DNA of 64,000 nucleotides. Source: Omphiscola glabra (Eukaryota > Mollusca > Gastropoda > Lymnaeidae). Position 1 is the stretch's first letter, and each line of letters starts with the position of its first letter. A model generated the notes under the pieces. The model searched no databases. It was not told the origin of the DNA and was given only the letters and a program-made list of their open reading frames with translations. Shown here one piece after another: positions 48,901 to 60,900 of this stretch. The position numbers and the translations under genes are program-made. The DNA lies in assembly GCA_964017045.1 (NCBI GenBank), contig OZ024802.1:10118435-10182434 (forward strand). The letters are read 5' to 3'.

Positions 48901-51900
48901 CTCTCAAAATGGATTGACTGATTTGGTATCTGATAATTTAATGCAAGCCGGTGGATATCTACTTCTCTGCATCGGAATTATACTTGTACACATTATCCTA
49001 TGTCAAAAGAATCATGTGATTATATAGCATCTATAATAAAGTACTGTTAGTGTACATTGGACATTGTGTTATTTATCAGAGACAGAGAGACCGTCATTGT
49101 GAGTTGGAATAATAGGCTAGTCGAATAATTGACAGGCATCAGAAGACCTAGACAACGAGAATATTCTGGCATGCAACTGACTATTTGACAATATAAATAT
49201 GCCAACTTATGTATAAATTTACTAATTTACAAATCATTTAAAGCCTTTAATTTGTTTGTTTCCAAATAGTATTCCCAATAATAAGAAAAATGAACCAAAG
49301 AACCAAAGCATGCGGTTCGAATATAAACATCCTGTTGGTAAATAAAAATCTCGAAGCATAACGAAATAATATAAATATTTGACTTGATTTAATACAAAAC
49401 AAACATTGGCTCTACCAGCGGCTCATGGCCATAATAGAAGAAAGGCCAAGCCTGTCCTACCGACTCTTGGTAGTTAACCATTCAATATTTGCCTTGACAT
49501 CATAGTTGAATGAATAGAAATGCTATTTAAATGAATAAACAAAACAAAAAACAAGTTTAAATAGTTTAACTAAGTATTTTTTAGGTAACTGCTATTTCCC
49601 ATATTTCTTTTCATTTTAAAAGTCTATAAATACGTGTGACATATAACAATTGTAAACAAAAAAATGAATACTTAAAGTAATGTTGGGATACATCATGGGG
49701 CTAATTTACCAGTGAGTTGATACTTGAAGCACATCTCTAAACAGTCTTAAAAACTGTTTATCTTGGGCTTTTTTTGCTAATACTATATATTTCATTTTAC
49801 CTCTTCTCTTGGAACTTTTATTATATGTTGATGGTCTTGATTTGATCCTTATTCCTTTTCAGTTAATTTTCTCTTTGGCAGTGGGCAGGCTTGTTTCACT
49901 GTTCCTTTAGTTTACTATTACTGAGGACTGGCCTGAGTAGAATTGACATCTAGTATATGTTAGATTTTGTTTATTTAATTGTGCATAGATCATGTAGAAA
50001 CACTATTTCACACAAAGACATTATTATTTTTGAGTAACTCACCAAACTATTTGGATGTGCATCTTTATTTGGTATTTCCCTGTAAACATCAAAATCAGGT
50101 TTGGGTGTTTTAAGTTAATTTGGTCACACTAGTTGCGCTACATCACAAAATTTCAAATTTAGCTAGTTACAAAAGTTAGAAATGAATTAAAAGTTAAACA
50201 GCTAACATTAGAGTTTCATTGCTTTCATTCTAAGGATCAGATATTTTAAATTAAACCACTAAATTGAAATATTATCATGGGGAAATTTGTTTAAGATATG
50301 GAAAAAAAAAAAAAGTTTTGCTTTTCAAAAATAAAATTAGGCTAAAAAGTTATTGACTTTGCAATGTTTGTAGATCACAGAATAATGTAATTGAAATCTT
50401 AATAATAAATAAATCATCAGTTTAATGTGAAGTGTGTTTATTGAAGCAGTGTACTCATATAAAACATAGCAAGTCAGTAAAAAATGACATTAAATTATAT
50501 TAAGCTACAAAAGAATATTTCATCTTCAATAACAATACAATCCTCATTCAGTCCCACTGATTGGTTAATGATTCTGCACTGCCCATGATAAAACGTGCTG
50601 TTTTTATTGGTTATTAACAGTCTCTCCCAACGTTCCTTTCCTCAGAATGGTGGCAAAGTAAGCGGGCCTCTAACTCGCTGCCCCATGTTGCAATCACACC
50701 TTCTCAACCACCCCTGTCTCAATCGCCCCTGCCTCAAGCCCCACAACCTCAACCACCCCTGCCTTCAGCACCCCTGCAACAACCCTATGTTACTGGCATC
50801 ACAACCTCTACTGCCAATACATCCAACCCTGCAGTTCCCATGTATCCTATTGAACCTTTCACCTCTAGTCCTAGCACTGAGTCAGGCAAGTGACCTATTA
50901 CTCTGTATTCCAGAGATGCTACCTTCAGGGGAGAACTGGTTTCATTTTCTTTTTACCATGCTGTAACTATTTTACATTGAGAACATAAGGTAGTCTTTCT
51001 AAAGGCTACAGTTTCTAAAGGGAAAAAAAATGTAAACAAAATATATTGGAATGTTTTCATTGGAATTTATATTAACTCTCAGTCTTTGAAATATAGTAAT
51101 TACTAAATCCAACTAATTTCATGCATTTATGTATCAGAAAATTTCAGTGAGTTCTGTTACAGTATGGAACTTCTATTAGAAAATTCCTTTAGCATGCATT
51201 ATTCCATTTTTTAGAAGGTAGTGTCTCTGCTGATTGCAGACTACATGCATGTTGTTTTGATTATTTCTTTGCAAGTTTGTGCATGCTTTAGATTCTCTAA
51301 AAGAGAAAATGAGCATGTTGTTTGTATTGCTAAGACTTTGATATATATCTTACAGAGTTATGCAGTGTTATATCCAGTAGATAGTGACAAGGTCCCTTTC
51401 ACACAAATTATTGTTTACTATTTGATCATATTCTTTTAAATATTATATATTATGGGGGTTTGGAAAAGCAGGTGGGGGAGATTCCTGTTTGCCTGGGCAT
51501 CTAAAATATATTAGTTTGTATATTTTTTCAGGTGAAAGTATATGCAGATTTTCAAGTTTCAAAGACATGAACATTTTAAGGGTTAAATATTAAAAGCATT
51601 AACAATTTCTTAAATTCTAAAAATTATTACGTTTAATCAGTCATTATCATCTTAGATTAAATTATTTTTTTTACTCCCTCTTATCTCTTGGCATTTTAAC
51701 CTTGTTTCAAATGTATTGATTAATTTTATTTAACTTTCTAACAATGCTGTTATGATATTAACCAATGGAAATGCTTCTACCCAAAATATTATATTTTTAG
51801 AGGTGTTGATTACATCTTCACTAGCTATTTTATACTCTTTTTGCCTTATGCTACTAAATGCATCCATACTTGCAGTTGTTAATACTTATTTGCCACTCAT

Positions 51901-54900
51901 CCAAAACCAAAGCCTTTTGCTCATACTATCCAAAATTCCCTTAAAGGGTGACAAGCACATTACTCCTTTACCAACCTCATGGGAAATGGAAAGTGCAGTG
52001 CCAATTGCTTTTGAAATTCTTGTCATAAGCTGGAGATCTGTAAAAATTTGCTTACTATAAAACAATTGTTTGTTAAAGAAGTTATTTTTGTTATTATATC
52101 TCTTCTGCACATATAATTTTCTGCCATCATTTTGCCACACTTAACTGATCTTATATTAACACATTTCCCTCCTTTTTAAATAAAGATTAACAGATTTAAA
52201 AAAAATTAGATTATATACTTCAATATTTTCTACTTAAATATGCTTTTTTTATTTTGCAGTGTTAAACCATTTTCTTGATACTATCCTTTATTGTGATTAT
52301 TCTGGCTGAGGGGTTAACACACTCTCACTCACTTCCATGTCACCAACATCAGCAAATTGTACACTCTTGCCATAATTTGGATTTATCTATTACTAATTAT
52401 TGAAAATAACTTATTTCTAAAATTTTTGGCTAAAATGTACATTAATCTCATGTATTTTCAACAACACATTTTTGGTGGATTTTACTGTTGTTTTTACTTT
52501 TTGTTTTCTTCCTTATTTGTTTTTAATCCAAATGACCTCATTGGGGGAAGGCTAGTAGAAAGGGATAAGTCAATTTACATTTATTCATGATAACAAGTTA
52601 AACAAAATACATGAAAGCAATCTTATTGGAAAGGGATGAAATATAAATTTTGTTATTGTAATTATTCACTTTATTGAGAATGTAATTTTCAATATATTGC
52701 TTTTTAAGTTTAATAAGTGTCATATCTTCCTTCTTCAGGTTCACCTGTTATAGTCAATGGAGATGAGTTTGAGAATATTGAAATCACCTCAGCCTCTGAT
52801 GATGGAGGTAGTGGCAATGAGAAATCTGACAACCTTACCAGGGATTACAATATACGGTCAGCCTTAACACAGTCCAGGTCTAAAGATAGAAATGGGAATC
52901 CTCAGATAGCTGACTCTGGGGGAGGGGGAGATAGCACAGGTTTCATGACTTCTTCTGACTGGAACAAGAATGCAGCATCCAAGCAGTCCAGCCTGACTCA
53001 GCAACAACTTCAAAGAGAGCAGCAACTACCTGGTGGTGTACCAGTGTCATGTGATATTGTTGTGACAGATGTAGATACTGAAAATCGCCTTCATCAAGGT
53101 GACATGCTGAGAGAGATGGTTAAAAATAAGGTAGGGTTTTAAAGAAGGAAGATGGAAATAATATTATTTTGTTATAATAGTGCAATTCTAACAGTTGGAT
53201 TTCAGAAATATGTCTTATTTTGTTAAAATATGAAATTCCCAGGGCTGATTACTTTCAGGCTGCCTTTATCTATGTTGATAAGAGTGTGTGGCGAATAGTC
53301 GTCTAGGGGTAGGTCCCCTCTGTACGGCCACAGAAACAATTTCCTGAGTCTAGAACTCCATTGCCTTCTCCTTAGCCCCTACACGGCTGAAGTGTAGTAA
53401 ACCATTCATGCTTCAAAGAAATTCATGAGATGGTTTGAATCAAAAAAAGTATTCTTTAATTATTTACACATTGTGTTAAAACACAGTGCACAATAAAAAC
53501 AAACTGCAATAATGGCATTCACACCATAAGAAAGGAAACTCCTGTCCAACATCCAATATGTATCCAGCTCAACAAAAAACCAATCACTCACTCCATTAAA
53601 AATGACTTCCTGTTGCTCATAATAAATAGGCACCACCCCTGAAATACTCATAGCTCATTCGTGGCTGTTTAAAAGTGGTGCCATATATAAGGAAGTTGCT
53701 AAAGGAAAAAATCAATTATACACAGCACGACATCATGTGATCTGACCATGACTGTGTGTTTCTGCTAATTATATTATGAATCTTCAAAATTCTGATTGTT
53801 GCTCAAAAATACTGTCCTAAAAGTTTCCTTAATTGTATGTCTTAAATTTAAATTACAGGAACTGATTAAAACTGGCAAGCTGGATCGCAAGTTTAACAGT
53901 CTGGACTCTGAAATGTCAGAAGCAAGCACTCTAGTGAGTACCAGCTCAGAAAAGGAAGATTTTGAGAAAAGACGCCATCGCATTAACCACCAAAGTATTC
54001 GTTCTGCTCTTTCTGACAGTGAGATGGAGACCAACTGGGTATGTCAACCAGCTGGCTCTTTTCAGCTGTAGAAATGCTCAGATCCTAGTCCAAATAGGTT
54101 TTTCTCAAGACCTTTCATTGATTTAGCATTTTCTTTTTTTACTTGTTTACATTTTTTTTGTTAACAATAAAAAATGTTTCATGTGATGTTGATTATTTTC
54201 ACTCATAAACACTGTCTTTATGATAAAGCTGATCAAAGGGGTTTTAGAGTTTGGTAAATAAAAAGATGTTTGAATTTGAATCACAATCATTGTTTCTTCA
54301 GCCTGGGAGCATGCATGCTAGAAACAGCCGTTCTTCCAGCGTTTGGAGCACTAAGAGTGCATACAGCTCAGGTTATCGGTTTAGAGAGGGAAAGCTCATT
54401 CACATTGGTACAGCTGGACTTACAGCAGAAAATGCACATGCTAGAACTTATTTGTTTGAGGAACTGGTTGGTAAAGAAAGATCTCATGTATGGGATCATA
54501 TGCAGTTCTGGGAAGACATGTTTCTGGATGCTGTGGCTCAAGAAAGGGATATTATTGGAATGGATCAGAGGCCTTCTGAAATGATGGAGAGGTCAGTCAG
54601 ATTATTTTCTTGCTTCCTTGTTCATTTACTGAAAATCAATAGTTACACAAAAGTAAGATCGATATCAGGAAAAAGCATCAGCTCTGTACTAAACATTTTA
54701 CAACTTTCATTCTCCTGCATACTTTAAAAGTGTATTACTAATTAAAAATATTTGAATTACTTGTTATAAGACCTTTTCTTGCTTTTTTCAAGGTACAACT
54801 CGCTGGGAGATGTAGAAAAGAAACGTTTAGAATATGATGAAGACAGGCTCTTGGCTGTGATGTTATTTAACCAGGCAGCCTTCATGCTGATGATGAGGGT

Positions 54901-57900
54901 GCCCAAGAATGAGATCAAGAAGAAAATTCGTCGTTTGCTGGGCAAATCACATATTGGACTTGTTCAGAGTCAAGATATCAACAACCTTTGTGACACCCTT
55001 CAGCATTTGGTAAAAATTGACATTGAAAAGGAAATATTTTTAAAAACTACATCAGAGAAATTTTTTTTTATTGAGCTAGAACTATCTTTTTAAATATTTT
55101 CATTTGAATTTAAGAGGATATAAATCAAGCCTATCTTTTTTTAACTTTTGTTTTTATTCCCATGCATTCAATAGGAATAATAGAAGTTTACAAAATCTAC
55201 GTTAAAACATTTTCATTTATTTTTTTTTTTTAAATTTTTATTTGTTTATATTTTGTTTAATAGCTTTAAAAAAAATAAATAAGATACTGTTTATTTGAAG
55301 TATTGGTATTTTTCATATCTCCTCCTTCATCGGGCAACTTTGTCTACTTAATTATTAACTTTAAAATAAATAAACTTACCTGGATGTAAGTAGTTAGTTA
55401 TTAGAGCATCCCAAAAATAAATTGAACAAAAATGTAAAAATATTTTAACTCCTTTTAGTTTGGCAATGATATAGACCTGAAACCAATGTGCAGCAGAAGA
55501 ATGCAGAAGCAATCATTCACTGTCCACTGGGGTACAGATAATACTGGGGACATGCTGTTCATGGAGGTGTGAGTCTTTGTTGAGAAAAATAAAAAACGTG
55601 CAACAAAGAAATGTCAGTTATCTTATATTGACTGTAATTGTTTCATTGGCTGATAGTTATGTGTAAATGAGAAGTCAAAGTAAACCAAGTTATAATGTTG
55701 TTAATAATTCTCAGTTGTATACAACATCAGAATTGGTATTGTGAGAACACATCATTTTAAAATACTCTTTTAAGTGTTACTCTTCTCTTATCTTAAACTT
55801 GCCCTTAATGCCATTGTTTGTTGCCTTTATTAATTGTAAAGTTTTAAAATTATTTGTTAAATAAATAAAGCATTTTAATAATTTTTAAACAAAAGATAAT
55901 TCCAACTGAATTAAAATAACATCAAATATGACAAGGGTGAAAATAATTAATGACTAAATATGTTTTGCTCTCTCCTGAGGTGTGTGATGATTGCCTGTTA
56001 CTGCGTAGTGTAACTGGGGCCATACATGACCGATGGTGGTTTGAGAAGTTGGTGAACATGACTTACTGCCCAAAGACCAAAGTATTGTGTCTGTGGAGAA
56101 AGAACCAGGATAAGGTGCAACTTAACCAATTCTACACTAAGAAGGTGAGAGATGGCAACTTTGGTTGCTGGACAACTGGCACTGGTTATCAGAGCTTGCA
56201 AGCTTGTGATGGGTTCAGTATCTTAGATGATAATGAAATAGATAATAATGAAAGGGCTCATGTTTTTTTGGTGTGTTTTTTTAATAGGGTGCAGCCAATG
56301 GATTTTTAATTAATGTATTTTTTATATAAAACAGAAGAGATAAATAATGTTTTACTAGTACTTTTTGCCAAGATAGATTATTTAATAAAACACAAATATT
56401 ATGTACAAATATGCATAATATACAGAATTCAGTAGAGCACGAAAAATTAAAAACAATTTTTTTTTGTTCTATTAACAGTGCAAAGAACTATACTTTTCTG
56501 TGAAAGAATCTATGGAAAAGGCAGCCAGTAGGAACACTGGACGGCCACCAGGTTTGGTCCCTAGCCTATTAATCATGATGGAAGAATAGTAATCAGTAAA
56601 AACAAAATTGTGGGCTCTAGGTTTATTAACATTTTAGTGAAGGATAAGAGGTTTTTAAAAACTAATCAACTAGCCCAATTGGGATTACTAGAAACATTTT
56701 GTAGGGAAATGATATTTGATGTCACAATTCCAATTTTAATTTGGCCCATCATAGAGAAATATTGCAATTCATAAAATTAAGTTTCATGGCAAACATAGTT
56801 TTAGGAAATTTGTCTATTTAATATATTTTAAGGAAATTTATCAACGCCAATAGGACTGAAAAGTACTGTATGTAATTTTCTAAATATTTTTTTATTATTT
56901 ATCCATTTATGCCCTCTTAGCACCTGAACTGGGTGGTGAGTTCCCTGTACAGGATCTAAAAACTAAAGAAGGTGGACTGCTGCAAGTTTGTATGGAAGGA
57001 ATAGGTCTTCTACTCCAGAACAGCAAGGTAAGTTTTATCCATACTTTATAAAAGTATAATCTCAGAATGATTCCTCTTAATTTAACATTTGGCTTCAAGA
57101 AGTTAAATTGATCTAAATACATCAAAAGTGCTGTTTTTTTAATTCAGCAGTCCATCAACAAATAAGTATTACCTATTACAGTGAGGAAAGAGACATGGAA
57201 TATTTAAAAAAAAATAGGAAGCTTTTTTATCTTTTATGATTTAATATTGTCATGATGAAAAATAGTTTTAAAAAATTATAAAATATTAAGCATATGTAAT
57301 ATTAGATCAATAATTCATTGTTTAATCTGCCTGATCATTATTTCTTTCTAATTATAAATTTACTTTTCAGTTGTCATAGTGACTATTTTATTATAATTTA
57401 TTCAATTAATTTGTGTTTGTTTCATGAAATGCAGCTTCATCATTCATGTAATGCCAGATGACATGACAAAATATATTTTGATTTAAGATGTATTAAATGA
57501 TAAAAGAATGTGACATTTTTAAAAATGTACCTAAAACCTTACACTTTTATAGAAACAGTACTTCGCAATGAGGCATAGCTAATAGGGAAACAAAAGTTAC
57601 AGTTAAAACATGGACTGGACTGATTTCTGTACATGTTCCCCCTTTTTTCTCTCTAAATCTTTCTGTCTTGTGTTGGTACCTCCTGCTCGCTGTGTCAAAA
57701 TGAATTTTTCTTTTTTGAATTTTTATTGTTATAATTCTTTTTTTTTCCCTTGAAAAAAATTACTCAAAGCTAACAAAGCTAAAAGCAACCCATTTTGACT
57801 TGTTAACATCTTTGTATGTCACATACAATTTTGTTGCCTTTCTTTTTCTGTATGACTACATTTGTGAAAGCTTCTGGTGCTGTCATGCCAAGTCTCGTGT

Positions 57901-60900
57901 ATGTGTTTTGTGCTATATTATTTAACCATCTAATTTTATTTTCATTATAATGTATTGATAGCAGGTTTTTATAATATTGGTAGCACTCATTTTTTTGTAC
58001 CTGTCCTTTTAAGCTTGGATTATGAGCCATTTAGTTTGACCAGGACAGCAGAAGAAATTATTGAAATTGAGTGGTTTCTGCAAATATATCGCGTAAAACC
58101 AGGCCTATATTGCAAAATATTTGAATATTTGCTACCTGTCTGTTTTTATCAAAAAGACCTGTGTTAAACAAAAACAAAAAACACTACACTGAGAAAGAAG
58201 CTGTTTAAAAAAAATAATTTCTTCTGGATTTATAAATCATCATAACTTGTGTTGCAGAGAATTAGTTTTTTCTTATTTTTATTAGCATCTCAACAACTTA
58301 AATTCTAGATACTAAATTTGTCAAAAGAGAAAAGGAAAAAAAATTCAACCTTAAAAATGGAGCTCTATTCTTGCCATAGTTTATTTTTCTACAGTGGGCT
58401 ATTAACTATAATTTAAAAGTGCAATGTCCATAATAGGATGCAAATTGATGCAGTAATGGTATCTGTACATTACATACAACTTGTAAAAGGAGAATCAATT
58501 TTGATGAGAGAAAAGCTGAACTACTGGTATATGAATTCATTTTTGTTGCAACAAAATCACTACATAAAAATTGTTAAAGCATCTGGAGTAATATGCTTTA
58601 AAGTTAAAAAATGTATCATTTTTAAGGGGCAACAAGTGTGTATCCTTAAATAATATTGATGCTCATCTCTAAGACATAAACAATAACACAGTCGATAATA
58701 TATACTAGAATGTTAATTATTAACATTTCTTTAGAATTTGTAAATGCCTGATATGGGTCGCTTGTGTATCAGGATTAAAGAAATGATTATTCTTAAACAT
58801 TAAGATTTAATGAGAAAAGACAAGTAGCCTAATAAGTGTTGTTGGCTGTGTTCAAAGAATTTACTTTTATTTTGATGAATTTATTTTTTACAAATTCTAA
58901 ATTTATATAGTTTGTTTTGTGACATTGATAACCCCTGGTGACATAAATTGCGTAATTTTTCTCTTGTTTCCCACTATTGTATCGTGACAGGTGGCACACT
59001 TCAAATTTGGCCTCACAATATTCCCACTGATCACTGGTCAAGGGTAGATTTTCTATTCTTCCTGGCTTATGTTTTTATCCAAATTGTAGACTTTAGTACC
59101 ATTTTTTCAATACAATTTCATCAGACTTGAAAGTAGCTGTAAAACAAAAATGTGTCAAACTTAATTTTATTTCCTTTTGTGTCACAGTTTTTTCCATCAC
59201 TTTTTCAAAAAGAATTCTGACCAGTATTTCTATTTTTACACAGCATGCCAAAGAGGGAATGCAGTAGAAAAAATATCAGAGGGATTGGGGGGATTTTAAA
59301 TTCCTTTTTTGCACCACTTTTTATATATGGAAGTAAATTATTTTTATAAGTGTTGAAAATATACACATTTATCATTCAATCTTTAGGATTTGTTATTAGA
59401 ACCTTACCATTCAATTAATATTTATTTTAAAATTTAACCTTTTATTTATAAAAATTTGGCTGTTTTATTTTCATCTCAAATCAACAGTTGTATACACTAC
59501 TTTCCTCTGCATGTTTACATTTGATCTGTGTAAATTCTGAATTCTACTAAGCATATTTATTTAAAGCACTTAATGTACTAGGGTATACACAAAGATTGAA
59601 TCTAGAGAAGACAATTGATTGATGAAAGTAACTGAACAATTATTAGAAAAACATCTTTGGCTGTTTTGTAAATGTCATCTCTGGTTAACCCACAAAGTAA
59701 CTATGGATGAGGGTGTTCAAGAAATTGGAAAGACATAATGAATGTAGATTTTAACATACACAATTATGCACACACTACTATCATGAATACACTGTTGGTT
59801 TCTGACAAGTTGATCTTTGGTATTGATAATTTCAAAGGAAATTTATTGGGCAATCCTAATGAAGGAATTTCAATACAATAAATTACAATAAACCCTTGAG
59901 ACTTAAAGCTTTGTAAAATATTACCCATTCAAATTAGTAAGTTGGATATGTATGTATAAATAAAAACTAGAGTCTGATCATTATTTTAAAGTGCATTGCA
60001 TTTTCCGTAATTTTATTTTATTTATTTATCTTATTCTCAGCAATACATTTAATATTAAAATGAGACGGTTAAAAATAGCTTATGTTGGGGGTCCTCAAAC
60101 TTTTTTAACAAGGGGCTGGATCAGTGTCCTCTGACAATGTTGGGGGCCAGATAAGTGTGCCTCAGACACCGCTGGGCACCGGACTATAGTTTGAAAAAAT
60201 ATATGAACGAGATCTATGCACACTGCACACATCTTATTTGTAGTGAAAAAAACAACAACTTGAATAAACAAAAACATATTTAAAATGAAGGAAAAATATA
60301 TCCAACATCAACTTAATAATATTTCAAAGGGAAGTAAGGCTAATGAGAGGATCAATGTCTAGTTTCATATTTGACACGGTTAGCCAGGTACCCTTACGGT
60401 GGCCAGGGGGATGAATCAAGGACCCCTGGTGAACCAGATGTGGTCCGCGGGCTGTAGTTTATGGACCCCTGGCTTAAATCAACTGAATTGATTTGGTAAT
60501 TCCATCCTTTCTTAAAATAGTATTTTTCTTTTATCACATAATTTTACTTTTAATTTAAAAAATATTTACATATCTCCTCTTCCCAATCCTCTCATGCTCA
60601 TGTTTATTCTTTTTCTATGAGTTCCCCATCTGATTGGAATCATTAAATCTTTTTGTTATATATTTTTTAATGAAGTCATAAATAAATTGCCAGCGAGCAG
60701 AGAACTGCCACTGCAAAAATGTCTCTTTCTTCTTTTCTTGTGAAGTCTATTTACTTACCCTCCCTTTGACAATAGACTGACAAATATCATTAAAGGTGAA
60801 AGTATGATTAAAATTAGAAACACCTTTTGTCAGGCATTTCTTTTATCATTTATCCTATCTAATTTTAGGCACAGTATTGATCATGAAGTTGATTTTGTAC

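Noticed and set aside
50595..50966. Pro/His/Leu-rich 123-codon frame as the MADD exon frame
   Set aside because: It is out of phase with exons 18 and 20; the overlapping Pro/Gln-rich frame joins both correctly.
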